NCBI RefSeq assembly: GCF_000349325.1
Contig: NC_020504.1
Span: forward strand, 9,156,326 to 9,220,325
DNA from: Streptomyces davaonensis JCM 4913
GTDB taxonomy: Bacteria; Actinomycetota; Actinomycetes; Streptomycetales; Streptomycetaceae
Direction of reading: 5' to 3'
Length of the DNA stretch: 64,000 nucleotides
Part shown: positions 1-9,280 of the stretch, piece by piece
How the letters are laid out: every line of letters starts with the position of its first letter
Position numbering within the stretch: position 1 is the stretch's first letter
The notes under the pieces: generated by a model
What the model was told of the DNA's origin: nothing
Databases searched by the model: none
Seen by the model: only the letters and a program-made list of their open reading frames with translations
Translations under genes and position numbers: made by a program

Positions 1-442
1 AGGGAACGGTACGACGAAGATGACGGAGGGACCGTTACGACTGTTGCACAGGCCGCGACGCGCTGTAAGGGATTTGGCAACACACGATACGGTGGTGCTT
101 CTGGTATATGCCACAGTCTTCACGGGCGGGTCGTGCGGGGCGAATGGTGTACGTCGCCGGGCGGTCAAGTCGTAGGCCGCGTACGTGATTTGAGGCTGCG
201 GCCGGGCGACGATCGGGGGCCCACGCCTGTGTTCGACGACAGTGCGTTCGGATACTCTCTCGCTCCCCGAGGAGACTTCGGGTGGGTTCGCTCAAGTCGG
301 AGGCGAAATACCCCTTCTGTTCGTGACGCAGGTCACGTGAGAAATTCCGGCTCCGGTGTAATGCGAGCGGAGTCTGAGAGGTCCTTAAAGACGTGCCGGC
401 CACTCCTGGCCGACCGCAGTATCGACCACGGGGGAGACAGCT
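1..442. other. Upstream region of the ssg-like gene
   Basis: No convincing gene is seen. Both strands are open in places only because of GC bias, and none of these frames has a ribosome-binding site or recognisable protein. The segment probably holds the long regulatory region of the ssg-like gene that starts at 443, including the dyad listed at 323-336. A GGGGGAG ribosome-binding site lies just before the start codon. Confidence 0.5.
323..336. promoter_or_regulatory. Perfect dyad GTGAC-N4-GTCAC, Crp-like
   Basis: The site is a perfect inverted repeat with 5-bp arms, 107 bp upstream of the ssg-like start codon. It fits the pattern GTG-N6-GNCAC that I recall as the Streptomyces Crp motif. Binding by Crp is inference; another dimeric regulator could use it. 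Confidence 0.4.
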
Positions 443-856
443 ATGGACATCACCTTGGAGCAGCCAGCCCGTGCTCGTCTGATCACCGCCGATGAGCAGG
501 AACTGCCCGCGTCCGCCACGCTCCGCTACAGCTCGGCCGATCCGCTGGCCGTGCACATCGAGTTTCCGGCCGAGGTCTCCCTGGACGGGGAGTGCGTCAC
601 CTGGACCTTCGCCCGGTCGCTGCTGGCGGAGGGGCTGCGCGGACCGGCCGGGGACGGGGACGTGCACATCTGGCCGTGCGGCCGGGCCCGCACGGTGCTG
701 GAGTTCCACTCGCCGTACGGGCTGGCCCTGTTGCGGTTCGACAGCTCCGCCCTGCGCCGTTTCCTGATGCGCAGCCATGCCGTCGTCGCGGTCGGCCAGG
801 AGGATGTCGGGTCGGCCGTCGACGAGGGGCTGAGCGCGCTCTTCGGAAGCGTCTGA
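443..856 (+). CDS. SsgA-like sporulation and cell-division regulator
   Basis: This 137-residue protein has the SsgA/SsgB family layout: a beta-rich N-terminus, the motif around LRYSSADPLAVHIEF, then WTFARSLLAEGL and the GDVHIWPCGR segment. SsgA-like proteins are confined to sporulating actinomycetes and help control septum placement (through SsgB and FtsZ), peptidoglycan maintenance and spore separation. The length matches the usual 130-145 residues. The ATG at 443 follows GGGGGAG at good spacing. The gene is single and convergent with the next one. I cannot decide which paralogue (SsgC-G) it is. Regulation may involve the Crp-like dyad upstream. Confidence 0.9.
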   Translation: MDITLEQPARARLITADEQELPASATLRYSSADPLAVHIEFPAEVSLDGECVTWTFARSLLAEGLRGPAGDGDVHIWPCGRARTVLEFHSPYGLALLRFDSSALRRFLMRSHAVVAVGQEDVGSAVDEGLSALFGSV

Positions 857-866
857 CGGGCGCGGC

Positions 867-1964
867 TCAGTACCGCAGGATGCCCGCGATACCGGTCGCG
901 TCGCCCAGTGTGCCGTCCGGTACGAAGCGGACGTCGGCGCCGGTCTCCAGGCACTGCTCGACGATCTCGTCCACGATGTCCTCGCGGGCGTCGAGATCAC
1001 CGCTCGTCGCCGGGATCAGATGGTCGCCGGCGTTGTCGCGGACGGTCGCGCGGTAGTTCTCCTCGACCGCCAGCAGCCGCACCCGGCCGTCGCGGGCGTT
1101 CTGCCAGACCTCGTCGAGACCGGCTGCGTACGACCTGCGGCCCCGGGCCGTCTCCAGCTCCCGGGCGACCGTGTCGACGGTCTTGCGGCCGTCCGCCTCG
1201 ACCATCGGCCGCACCGCCTGCCACACCGCCTCCGGGCTGGCGTCCGACAGACCGCCGTGGCGGACGTGGACGGCGTCGTTCGTGACGCTGCCGACCTCGT
1301 CCAGCAGCGACAGGGCCGCCGTCTCGCCGGTGACGTAGAGCGGGCGCGGATCCTCGCGCAGCAGTTTCCCGATCGCGGTGTCGGCCTCCCGCAGGAAGTG
1401 CCGGGTGGCCTCGTCGCGGAAGGTGCTCGGCCGGTCGCCGATCCGCTCCTGGTGCTCGGCGTCGAAGTTGTCCAGGGTCCGGGTCAGCGGGAAGCCGCCG
1501 ATCTGTTCCTCGGCGACCCGGTCGCCGCCGCCGTTCCACAGCGTGACGCGGTCGGCGGAGACCGACAGCACCCAGAACGGACGCTCGGCGGCCTGCGCCG
1601 AGACCAGGTTGCGGGTGAGGAAGGTGTCGGAGAGGACCACGCGTTCGGGGACCGTGCGGGCCAGTGACCACACCTGGTGCTCACCCGGTGCGGCGAAGAT
1701 CACCAGGCCGTCCTCGGCGTGCGCCAGATCCACCTCGGTGAGCGCTTCCTCCAGCTGCCGGACGACATCGATCCGGCGCTCCCGGCTGACCGCGGGATCC
1801 GCCTCCAGTTGCTTCTTGGCGTCGGCCACGACATTGCGCAGCCGGACCGGGTCCTGGGTCTTCTCGGGCTCCCTGCGGTGTGTCGGGGTCAGGACGGACA
1901 CCGCGGGATACGGGCGCGGGCGGCGCAGCTCGGCGAGCGTGGCGGGACTCAGTGCATGCTCCAT
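867..1964 (-). CDS. baeRF family 3-type protein (archaeo-eukaryotic release-factor fold)
   Basis: The protein is 365 residues from the ATG at 1964, where MEHALSPATLAELRR begins; an upstream in-frame ATG would add 22 unconvincing residues. It resembles the bacterial aeRF1-like proteins (baeRF family 3): PYPAVSVLTPTHRR near the N-terminus, a central WVLSVSADRVTLWNGGGD segment, and a C-terminal domain with PLYVTGETAALSLLDEV and RVRLLAVEENYRA. Members are predicted to act on ribosomes or RNA but have no established function. It is divergent from the arginine antiporter gene with 150 bp between starts. The ribosome-binding site is weak. Family assignment is from memory of motifs. Confidence 0.7.
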   Translation of the reverse strand: MEHALSPATLAELRRPRPYPAVSVLTPTHRREPEKTQDPVRLRNVVADAKKQLEADPAVSRERRIDVVRQLEEALTEVDLAHAEDGLVIFAAPGEHQVWSLARTVPERVVLSDTFLTRNLVSAQAAERPFWVLSVSADRVTLWNGGGDRVAEEQIGGFPLTRTLDNFDAEHQERIGDRPSTFRDEATRHFLREADTAIGKLLREDPRPLYVTGETAALSLLDEVGSVTNDAVHVRHGGLSDASPEAVWQAVRPMVEADGRKTVDTVARELETARGRRSYAAGLDEVWQNARDGRVRLLAVEENYRATVRDNAGDHLIPATSGDLDAREDIVDEIVEQCLETGADVRFVPDGTLGDATGIAGILRY

Positions 1965-2113
1965 GACAGCACGATAGGACTGTTTCGCCGATCGGGCATC
2001 GGGGGCGAATCGGGCGGGCATTGAAGACATTTCGTTGATAATCTCGCACGGGTCGCCGGATGGCGTCTCCGCGTCGCCGACCTGCGGCGGTGCCTGACCC
2101 GCCGAGGACGTCC

Positions 2114-3541
2114 ATGCCCGAGGTCGAGACCAAGGCCCAGGAGTCCCGCACCGCCAAGCTCAGCCTGCCGACACTCGCCATGATGGTGGTCGGCTCTATG
2201 GTCGGCGCCGGTGTCTTCTCCCTGCCCCGCCGGTTCGCGCAGGAGACCGGTGTCGTCGGCGCCCTGATCGCCTGGGCGGTGGCCGGTACCGGCATGCTGA
2301 TGCTCGCGTTCGTCTTCCAGACGCTCGCGGTGCGCCGCCCCGAACTCGACGCCGGTGTCTACGCCTACGCCAAGGCCGGTTTCGGCGAGTACCTGGGCTT
2401 CTTCTCGGCGTTCGGCTACTGGGCCAGCGCCTGCGTGGGCAATGTGACGTACTGGGTGCTGATCATGTCCACCATCGGGGCGATCGCACCCGCGCTCGGC
2501 GACGGCGACACCGTGCTCGCCGTGGTGCTCTCCTCCGTCGGGCTGTGGCTGTTCTTCTGGCTGATCAGCCGCGGGGTGAAGGAGGCCGCGGCCATCAACC
2601 GGATCGTCACCATCGCCAAGGTGGTGCCGATCATCGTCTTCGTGGTGATCGCGCTCTTCTACTTCGAGCCGAGCGTCTTCGCCGACAACTTCGCCGGCGC
2701 CGACTATGCGGGCTCCCTGTTCCAGCAGGTCAAGGGCACGATGCTGGCCACGGTCTTCGTCTTCCTCGGAGTCGAGGGCGCCAGCGTCTACTCCCGGCAC
2801 GCACGGCGCCGCAAGGACGTCGGCGTGGCGACCGTGCTGGGATTCCTGAGCGTCTTCGCGATCTTCGCCTCGGTGACCATCGTGTCCTACGGCCTGATGC
2901 CGATGAGCGAGATCGCCGAGCTGCGCCAGCCCTCCATGGCGGAGGTGCTGGAGCACGCCGTGGGCACCTGGGGCCAGGTCTTCGTCAGCGTCGGTCTGAT
3001 CGTCTCCGTCCTCGGCGCGTATCTCGCCTGGACGCTGATGGCGGCCGAGGTGCTGTTCGTGGCCGCCAAGGACGACGACATGCCCCGCTTCCTCAAGCGG
3101 TCCACGCCCGCCGACGTCCCCATGAACGCGCTGGTGATGAGCACGGCGCTGACTCAGATCGTCCTGGTCGTCACGCTCTTCTCCGACGATGCCTTCGACT
3201 TCGCCCTCAATCTGACCAGCGCGCTCACCCTCATCCCGTTCCTGCTCGCCGCCGCCTTCGCCCTGAAGATCGCGGCGGCCGGGGACCGGGAGCGGTCCAG
3301 GGAACTGGGCGTCGCCGCGCTCGCCACCGTCTACACCGCGTTCCTCATCTACGCCGCGGGCCTGAAGTACCTCCTCGTCTCCTTGATCGTCTACGCGCCC
3401 GCCACGGTGCTGTTCGTGATGGCCCGCCGAGAGCAGGGAAGACAGCTGTTCGCCCCGCGTGAACGCGTCGTCCTGAGCGTGTCGGTGGCCGGAGCGGTGC
3501 TCGGCGTCGTGGCCCTGGCGCTGGGCTGGATCAGCCTGTGA
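2114..3541 (+). CDS. arcD: APC-family arginine:ornithine antiporter
   Basis: This 475-residue integral membrane protein has about 12 hydrophobic segments and the APC-superfamily opening [20 protein letters not shown]. It matches the basic amino acid/polyamine antiporter group (arginine in, ornithine out). The start at 2114 is preferred because GAGGACG lies 5-10 bases upstream; an earlier ATG at 2060 would add a proline/arginine-rich tail unlike the family. Only 19 bp separate it from arginine deiminase, so they form an operon. The neighbour supports arginine as substrate; ornithine as the exchange partner is inferred. Confidence 0.85.
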   Translation: MPEVETKAQESRTAKLSLPTLAMMVVGSMVGAGVFSLPRRFAQETGVVGALIAWAVAGTGMLMLAFVFQTLAVRRPELDAGVYAYAKAGFGEYLGFFSAFGYWASACVGNVTYWVLIMSTIGAIAPALGDGDTVLAVVLSSVGLWLFFWLISRGVKEAAAINRIVTIAKVVPIIVFVVIALFYFEPSVFADNFAGADYAGSLFQQVKGTMLATVFVFLGVEGASVYSRHARRRKDVGVATVLGFLSVFAIFASVTIVSYGLMPMSEIAELRQPSMAEVLEHAVGTWGQVFVSVGLIVSVLGAYLAWTLMAAEVLFVAAKDDDMPRFLKRSTPADVPMNALVMSTALTQIVLVVTLFSDDAFDFALNLTSALTLIPFLLAAAFALKIAAAGDRERSRELGVAALATVYTAFLIYAAGLKYLLVSLIVYAPATVLFVMARREQGRQLFAPRERVVLSVSVAGAVLGVVALALGWISL

Positions 3542-3560
3542 ACCCCCGGAAAGGTGCACC

Positions 3561-4817
3561 GTGACCAGTCAGCAAACCCCTCCCGTGTACGGCGTCCACT
3601 CCGAGGTCGGGCGGCTGCGCAAGGTGCTGGTCTGCGCACCGGGTCTGGCTCATCGCCGGCTCACCCCGACCAACTCCGACGACCTGCTCTTCGACGATGT
3701 GATGTGGGTCGAGAACGCCCAGCGCGACCACGCCGACTTCGTCGACAAGCTGCGCGAGCGGGGTGTCGACGTGGTGGAGCTGCACGACCTGCTGGCGCGG
3801 ACGATGGCGGTCCCGGGCGCCCGGGACTGGCTCCTGGACCGCAAGATCGTGCCCAACGAGGTCGGCCTCGGCCTCGTCGACGGCACCCGCGCCTATCTGG
3901 AGTCCCTGGAACCGGCCGAGCTGGCCCGGTACTTGATCGGCGGCCTGGCCACCGGCGACCTGCCCGAGGACTACCGCTCCGGCTACCTCGCGCTGGCCCG
4001 CGAGTCGACGGGCGTACGCGAGTACCTGATGCCGCCGCTGCCCAACACCCTCTACACCCGCGACACCACCTGCTGGCTCTACGGCGGCCTCACCCTCAAC
4101 CCGCTGTACTGGCCCGCCCGGCACGACGAGACCCTCCTGATGAAGGCCGTGTACACCTTCCACCCCGACTACGCGGGCTCCACCGTGTGGTGGGGCGACC
4201 CCGAACTCGACTGGGGACAGGCCACGTTCGAGGGCGGCGACATCATGCCGGTGGGCAAGGGCGTCGTCCTGATGGGAATGAGCGAGCGCACCTCGCGGCA
4301 GGCCATCACCCAGGTCGCGAAGGCCCTGTTCGAGGCCGGTACCGCCGAGCACGTCGTCGTCGCCGGAATGCCACGGCTGCGCTCGGCCATGCACCTGGAC
4401 ACCGTGTTCACCTTCGCCGACCGGGATCTGGTCACCCTGTACCCGGCCATCATGGACGGCGTCCACACCTTCTCCCTGCGGCCCAGCGACAGATCCCCCG
4501 GCCTCGAACTCGTCGACGAGGCCCCGGCGTCCTTCGTCGAGGTCGTCGCCAAGGCGCTCGGCCTGCCGAAGCTGCGGGTCGTGGAGACCGGCGGCGATGT
4601 CTACGCCTCCGAACGCCAGCAGTGGGACAGCGGCAACAACGCGGTCGCCCTGGAACCCGGGGTGGTGTTCACCTACGACCGCAACACCCAGACCAACACC
4701 CTGCTGCGCAGGGCCGGGGTCGAGGTCATCACGATCGTCGGCGCCGAACTGGGCCGCGGGCGGGGCGGCGGGCACTGCATGACCTGCCCGATCGTCCGGG
4801 ACCCGGTCGACTTCTGA
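3561..4817 (+). CDS. arcA: Arginine deiminase
   Basis: This 418-residue enzyme hydrolyses L-arginine to citrulline and ammonia (EC 3.5.3.6), the first step of the arginine deiminase pathway. Family motifs are intact: [13 protein letters not shown], the substrate/active-site FEGGD, MHLDTVF, and the C-terminal GGGHCMTCP that carries the nucleophilic cysteine. The length is normal. It follows the antiporter gene directly. No ornithine carbamoyltransferase or carbamate kinase gene is nearby, so energy yield through the classical pathway would need genes elsewhere. The role could instead be nitrogen supply or acid resistance. Confidence 0.95.
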   Translation: MTSQQTPPVYGVHSEVGRLRKVLVCAPGLAHRRLTPTNSDDLLFDDVMWVENAQRDHADFVDKLRERGVDVVELHDLLARTMAVPGARDWLLDRKIVPNEVGLGLVDGTRAYLESLEPAELARYLIGGLATGDLPEDYRSGYLALARESTGVREYLMPPLPNTLYTRDTTCWLYGGLTLNPLYWPARHDETLLMKAVYTFHPDYAGSTVWWGDPELDWGQATFEGGDIMPVGKGVVLMGMSERTSRQAITQVAKALFEAGTAEHVVVAGMPRLRSAMHLDTVFTFADRDLVTLYPAIMDGVHTFSLRPSDRSPGLELVDEAPASFVEVVAKALGLPKLRVVETGGDVYASERQQWDSGNNAVALEPGVVFTYDRNTQTNTLLRRAGVEVITIVGAELGRGRGGGHCMTCPIVRDPVDF

Positions 4818-4829
4818 GGGGCGGTCGGC

Positions 4830-5252
4830 TCAGGCCGCCTGCTGGACCGCGATGCTGCCCTGGGCCACCGCGCACAGGGTCGCGTCGCCGTCGCCCGTGA
4901 CGGTGGTCAGGTCGCAGCGGACGACGACCCGGGTACGGCCCGCACGGACGACCTGAGCATGTGCCCGCAGGACGTCGCCCTTGGCCGGGCGCAGATAGTC
5001 GATGGTGAAACCGGCCGTGATCAGCTGCGCGCCGGCCACGGTGCCCGCGGCGAAGGTCAGCGCGTTGTCCGCCGCGTAGCCGAGGACACCGCCGTGCACG
5101 GTGCCGTGCTGCTGGAGCAGCTCCTCGCGGATGTCCAGTTCGAGGACGGCCTCGCCGTCGCCGAAGGCGGTCAGCCGGGTGCCGAGCAGCGCGCTGAAGG
5201 GCTGCGCCGCCAGGACCTGCCGGGCCTGGTCCAGATCCGGGGTCTTGTTCAC
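4830..5252 (-). CDS. PaaI-like hotdog-fold thioesterase
   Basis: The product is 140 residues. It has the hotdog signature HGTVHGGVLGYAADNALTFAA in the middle and FTIDYLRPAKGDVL after it, as in PaaI/YbdB-type acyl-CoA thioesterases. The GTG at 5252 is chosen because GTGAGG sits 6 bases upstream and the family N-terminus begins here; reading further upstream would run through the divergent MarR gene. It likely hydrolyses an aryl- or acyl-CoA; the substrate is unknown. It shares the palindrome-containing intergenic region with the MarR regulator, which probably controls it. Confidence 0.85.
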   Translation of the reverse strand: MNKTPDLDQARQVLAAQPFSALLGTRLTAFGDGEAVLELDIREELLQQHGTVHGGVLGYAADNALTFAAGTVAGAQLITAGFTIDYLRPAKGDVLRAHAQVVRAGRTRVVVRCDLTTVTGDGDATLCAVAQGSIAVQQAA

Positions 5253-5264
5253 GTCGAACCTCAC

Positions 5265-5276
5265 TTCACTAGTGAA
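5265..5276. promoter_or_regulatory. MarR operator candidate (perfect 12-bp palindrome)
   Basis: TTCACTAGTGAA is a perfect palindrome between the divergently transcribed thioesterase and MarR genes, 13 bp from the thioesterase GTG and 43 bp from the MarR ATG. Flanking bases extend the symmetry with one mismatch. MarR dimers typically bind such dyads in divergent promoters, so autoregulation plus repression of the thioesterase is the natural inference. Confidence 0.65.
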
Positions 5277-5318
5277 CTGAGAGTGGCGCGAGTCGGCCGC
5301 CTCTGTCAAGATCGGCCC

Positions 5319-5744
5319 ATGTCCGAGCCGGATCAGCGCCTGTACTTCCTGCTTCAGCGGGCGGCGCACCAGTTGCGCACCGCCGCCGACCGGCGCTGTG
5401 TGACGGCCGCCGGGATCACCACCGTCCAGCTCGGCGCGCTGTTCGCCGTCGAGGACCGGCCGGGCATCACCCAGCAGCAGCTCGCCCGCACCCTCGGTCT
5501 GCGCGAGTCGGCCGTCACCGGCCTGGTCACCCGGCTGACCACGGCAGGACTGCTGGCCAAGGGCGCGCACCCGAGCGAACACCGGGCCGTGGTCCTGGAG
5601 TTGACGGACGCCGGAGCCGTCGCATTGGACGCGGCGCGTCCCGAGATCGACCGCTTCAACACCGAACTGCGCGAGCTCCTCGGCGACGACGGATTCAGCC
5701 GGACGGCTGCCGCCCTGCACCGGATCGTGCACGGCGAGGAGTGA
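5319..5744 (+). CDS. MarR-family transcriptional regulator
   Basis: This 141-residue winged-helix protein contains GITTVQLGALFAVE, then the recognition region QQLARTLGLRESAVTGLVTRLTTAGLL and the wing with HRAVVLELTDAG. It is divergent from the PaaI-like thioesterase and shares the palindrome at 5265-5276. MarR regulators usually sense small aromatic or phenolic ligands; the ligand here is unknown. The ATG at 5319 is the first start consistent with the MarR N-terminal helix. Confidence 0.9.
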   Translation: MSEPDQRLYFLLQRAAHQLRTAADRRCVTAAGITTVQLGALFAVEDRPGITQQQLARTLGLRESAVTGLVTRLTTAGLLAKGAHPSEHRAVVLELTDAGAVALDAARPEIDRFNTELRELLGDDGFSRTAAALHRIVHGEE

Positions 5745-5753
5745 GGCCCGCGC

Positions 5754-7304
5754 TCACTCGCGGAGTGAACCCGCCAGGCGCAGCGCTCCGTCGGTGTCCA
5801 GGCCGAGGCGGGCGGCCCAGGCGAGGGCGTCGTCGAGCGTGACCTCCTCGCCGGCCAGGCGGGCGGCCGCCAGGGCGGGAGGCGCTCCGGCCTTGTCCAG
5901 CAGGGCGCTCCACTGATCCAGGGTGAGGGCGAGGTAGCGAAGGGACGGCAGCTCGGCGAGGACGGCCACGTCCGCTCTCTCGGCCCCGGAGAGGTCGAGG
6001 CCGCGCAGCTGGGGCGCCGTGCGCAGGGGCGCGAGGTCGACCGGGGCGGTGGTGGTGAGGCCGAGCGAGGCCAGGTGGGCATGGCCGGCGAGCGGGCTCA
6101 GATCGCCGCCGTCGAGGCCGACCCGCAACGACTCGACGGGCAACTCTCGAACCGGCGTGATGTCGGCGGTGGTGGCACGGTTGAGGTGCAGTTTGCGCAG
6201 CCGTGGAGCGGCTGTGAGCGGGGCGAGGTCGACCGGTCCGGTGACGTCGTTGACGTGCAGGGCCTGGAGGGTCGGCGGCACCTCCTCGGGCACATTGCCG
6301 CCGATGATCTCCTGGGTCTCGTGTTCGGCGCCGGGCTCCTCCAGATACAGGTGCTCGCCGTGCACCGAGTACGCGCCCTGCTCCAGCAGTTCCAGACAGC
6401 GGCCGAGCAGTGAGGTGACCGAGTCGGTGACGTACACGGGACCCTCGTCGTAGTCACGGCCGGTCCGGATGACCTGACCGGGGCGGCCGGCGCGGGCCGG
6501 AGCCATGTCGACGGCCAGGAAGTTGCCGTCCTCGCCGCTGCCGAACCGCAGCCACCCGGGGTGGCCGCCGCAGCGCCGTACGGTGTCGGCCGGAACGGTG
6601 TCCAGGACGACCGCGTTCCACTCCAGGTCCCAGCCGTACCAGGGCCGTTGGGCCGCGCCCCACTCCAGATGCTCACCCGCCATGCTTGCTACTGACAGCC
6701 AGGCGTTGCCCGGGAAGAGATAGTGATCACGGTCCCCGTCCGCGAGCAGGTAGAGCGCGCGCAGATCGGCGGGGATGCGGTGGCCGAGCTGCTGTTCGGC
6801 CGCCTGGATCGCGGCTTCGGTGGCGGGTGGGGGCAGTTGCTCGGGCCGCCCCAGAATCTCGGCGCGCCGCTCCAGGTACCTGCGGAAGCGGGCCACGGCC
6901 AACTCGGGATCGCCCGCCGCGGCGGCGGTGCCGGGCTCCTGGCGCAGTCCGGGCTGCGGAAGCTCGTACTCGGGATCGAGGACCACCTGGAAGCCGCCGT
7001 CCCCGGTCACTTGGGTGATGGCGTCATGGAAGGCGACGAGCCGGTACTCGCCGGTGGGCCGGCACCGGATCTCCAGGGACGCGGGCTCCCAGCCGTGCTC
7101 CTCGCGCAGCATCTCCCCGAGCGCCATGAGGTGCTCGTGCGGGCTCGGCAGCCCCGCATGCCGGCCGCTCCGGCGCGGGCTGTAGCCGCCGGTCACCGAG
7201 CTTCCGTGACGCCCCGCCCGGGCGTACATCACCGCCTCGGTCCAACCGCTCGGGATATGCGACAACATCGCCTCGACGATCGGCCGTACCGCCTGCTCCA
7301 CCAT
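5754..7304 (-). CDS. SUKH (SMI1/KNR4) domain protein with leucine-rich-repeat-like C-terminus
   Basis: The protein has 516 residues. Residues 1-130 are a conserved Streptomyces N-terminal region of unknown fold. About 150-310 form a SUKH domain (ATEAAIQAAEQQLGHRIPADLRALYLLADG, then GWLRFGSGEDGNFLAVD). The C-terminal third carries degenerate leucine-rich repeats (LRKLHLNRATTADITPV, HLASLGLTTTAPVDLAPL, LRGLDLSG). SUKH proteins often neutralise polymorphic toxins, but no toxin gene is adjacent. It could equally be a housekeeping scaffold. It is convergent with the MarR gene. Confidence 0.75.
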   Translation of the reverse strand: MVEQAVRPIVEAMLSHIPSGWTEAVMYARAGRHGSSVTGGYSPRRSGRHAGLPSPHEHLMALGEMLREEHGWEPASLEIRCRPTGEYRLVAFHDAITQVTGDGGFQVVLDPEYELPQPGLRQEPGTAAAAGDPELAVARFRRYLERRAEILGRPEQLPPPATEAAIQAAEQQLGHRIPADLRALYLLADGDRDHYLFPGNAWLSVASMAGEHLEWGAAQRPWYGWDLEWNAVVLDTVPADTVRRCGGHPGWLRFGSGEDGNFLAVDMAPARAGRPGQVIRTGRDYDEGPVYVTDSVTSLLGRCLELLEQGAYSVHGEHLYLEEPGAEHETQEIIGGNVPEEVPPTLQALHVNDVTGPVDLAPLTAAPRLRKLHLNRATTADITPVRELPVESLRVGLDGGDLSPLAGHAHLASLGLTTTAPVDLAPLRTAPQLRGLDLSGAERADVAVLAELPSLRYLALTLDQWSALLDKAGAPPALAAARLAGEEVTLDDALAWAARLGLDTDGALRLAGSLRE

Positions 7305-7390
7305 GACCCGCTCCCCGCTCTCGACGATCCCCGGGAATCATGGCAGCGACCACTGACAACGCCGACCGTGCTGAACCCGGCCGTGACGCC

Positions 7391-8962
7391 TCAGTCGCTC
7401 TCGTCCGGCCCGCACGAACTGCCGTTCGCGGGCAGGGAGCCGTACAGCAGGAACGCGTCCACCTTGCCGTGCACGCACCGCGAGGAGGCGTATCCGGTGT
7501 GGCCGCTGTCGCGGTTGTCGAGAACCACCGCCGAGGAGCCGAGCCGCCGCGCCGTCTCCACGGTCCAGCGGTACGGCGTCGCCGGGTCGCCGCGGGTGCC
7601 GACCAGGAGCATCTTCGACGTGTCCAGGTCCTTGACCTGCTCGCGGATGAAGTCCGTGCCCTTGGGGCGGCCGTAGCACATGAGGACCTCGGTGAGCCGG
7701 TACTGGCCGAAGACCGGGGAGGCGCGCTCGTACTCGGCGCGCAGTCGGTCGAGGTCACGGGTGATGCGCTTCGCGGTCGGCCGGTCCGGGTCGTCCGCGC
7801 AGTTGATCGCCATCAGCGCCGCGGGAAGGTTGTCCAGCGGGACGTCCTCCGCGTCGACGAGTCCGCCGTCCCCGTCACCGTTGCGCACGGGCGCGGCGAG
7901 ACCGCCGTAGGCGAGGCTCATCACGCCCCGGGTGTCGCCGTCCTCGATCAGCGAGGCCAGGGCGCGCTGGAGCGACGGCCACATGTCCTCGCTGTACAGC
8001 GCCTGCCCGATGGCGCCCACCAGATCCTGCCCGGTGAACACGTCCCCGAAGTCCGTCGGCACGGGGTCCTCGTCCAGCGACTCCACCAGCCGTACGACCT
8101 CCTCCCGCGCGGTGCGCGGATCCTGGCCGAACGGACACGCGATGTCCTGCGTGCAGAAGTCGATGAAGTCGTCCAGCGCGGCCTGCTGCCCCTCGGCGCC
8201 CGCCACGCCCTGCTCGGTCAGCGGCTCGGTGAGGGTGTCGACACCGTCCAGGACCATGCGGCCGACCTTGTCCGGGAACTGCTTCGCGTACACCGCCCCG
8301 AGCCGTGTGCCGTAGGAGAAGCCGAGGTAATTGAGCTTCTTGTCGCCGAGGGCCTGACGCATCACGTCCATGTCCCGGGAGGCGTACACCGTGCCGATGT
8401 ACGGCAGCACGGGGCCGGAGTGCTTCCGGCACGCCTCGGCGGTGCGGCGGATCTCCTCCAGCACCGCGTGCGGATCGGAGCCGAGTTCGGTGCTGTCGTC
8501 CATGGCGTCGCCGGTCGCCTCGGTTCCGTCGCCGCAGCTGACCGGCGAGGAGCGGCCGACCCCGCGCGGGTCGAAGGTGACCACGTCGTAGCCGTTGGTC
8601 AGGCTCATGAAGTCCTTGCCGCCGTAAGCCAGTTGGTCCACCCCCGCGCCGCCGGGGCCGCCGAAGTTGAGCAGCACCGAGCCCCGGGAGTCGCCGGTGG
8701 CCCGGTAGCGGGCGAGCGCCAGGTCGAGGGTCCCGGCCGAGGGGTCGGCGTAGTCGAGCGGGACCATGACCTTGCCGCACTGGAGGTCCTTGGGCGCGTC
8801 GACGCCCTCGCACTTCCCCCACGACACCTTCTGCCGGTAGAAGCGGGTCAGATCGGGCTCGTCGTCCGCCGCGGGCAGTGCCGGAGCCAGCAGCGGCAGC
8901 GTCATCGCCGCGACGATCGCGCAGCGCCGCAGGGCGCGCCGCTTCGACTGCTTGACCGGCAT
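7391..8962 (-). CDS. Secreted tripeptidyl aminopeptidase-type alpha/beta hydrolase
   Basis: This 523-residue exported protein resembles Streptomyces Tap/SlpD/SlpE, which remove N-terminal tripeptides. Residues 1-32 look like a signal peptide: basic KQSKRRALRR, then a hydrophobic core ending ALPA. The fold signature LLNFGGPGGAG gives the oxyanion region. GFSYGTRLG contains the nucleophile serine, VGTRGDPATPY probably the acid, and NRDSGHTGY the histidine. There is no lipobox, so it is probably freely secreted or loosely attached. It is transcribed alone and divergently from the chaplin gene. Confidence 0.88.
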   Translation of the reverse strand: MPVKQSKRRALRRCAIVAAMTLPLLAPALPAADDEPDLTRFYRQKVSWGKCEGVDAPKDLQCGKVMVPLDYADPSAGTLDLALARYRATGDSRGSVLLNFGGPGGAGVDQLAYGGKDFMSLTNGYDVVTFDPRGVGRSSPVSCGDGTEATGDAMDDSTELGSDPHAVLEEIRRTAEACRKHSGPVLPYIGTVYASRDMDVMRQALGDKKLNYLGFSYGTRLGAVYAKQFPDKVGRMVLDGVDTLTEPLTEQGVAGAEGQQAALDDFIDFCTQDIACPFGQDPRTAREEVVRLVESLDEDPVPTDFGDVFTGQDLVGAIGQALYSEDMWPSLQRALASLIEDGDTRGVMSLAYGGLAAPVRNGDGDGGLVDAEDVPLDNLPAALMAINCADDPDRPTAKRITRDLDRLRAEYERASPVFGQYRLTEVLMCYGRPKGTDFIREQVKDLDTSKMLLVGTRGDPATPYRWTVETARRLGSSAVVLDNRDSGHTGYASSRCVHGKVDAFLLYGSLPANGSSCGPDESD

Positions 8963-9280
8963 GCAAGCCTCCAGGGCGCCCGTCGGCGGACCGGGATCCG
9001 GCGCCCACGATCACGATATGCGGCCCCCGGAAGGCCCGCCTCCGGGCGGGCGGCACGGGTCGACGGGGGTTAAGATCCGCGGTTGCCCGCTGCATGTGCA
9101 TACGGCTGCATGCATCCGCATACAGTCGGTGGTATCCGTGTACGGGCCGCTTTGCCGCCAGTTCGATAACGGTGCCGCTCGATGGGGTGAAAGGCCGATT
9201 AGCCATAACTCCGATGGTTCGCCCGCGTTTTATCCGGTGCGGGCGAGTGCCCGCGTCCATGTCTGGAAGGCAGGGAACCT
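8963..9280. other. Divergent regulatory region between aminopeptidase and chaplin genes
   Basis: No gene is visible. The region contains a GC hairpin (7-bp arms 9034-9040 and 9045-9051) on the aminopeptidase side. A block rich in GCAT words lies at 9091-9122 (TGCATGTGCATA, then CTGCATGCATCC). Chaplin promoters are expected to be developmentally controlled, but I could not recognise a convincing sigma-BldN or other promoter here. Confidence 0.4.

Noticed and set aside
1965..2110. Possible OsdR/DevR-type (hypoxia) box or Fnr-like TTGAT site upstream of the arc genes
   Set aside because: Only half-site similarity (AGGACT, TTGAT); no full dyad could be recognised.
1949..3559. Long minus-strand open frame (536 codons) opposite the antiporter gene
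   Set aside because: It is a GC-bias shadow: rich in Gly/His/Asp/Arg, no ribosome-binding site, no domains, and opposite a strong membrane-protein gene.
9091..9122. GCAT-rich block as a tandem operator upstream of the chaplin gene
   Set aside because: The words are irregularly spaced and do not form a clear dyad set; reported only as part of the intergenic description.
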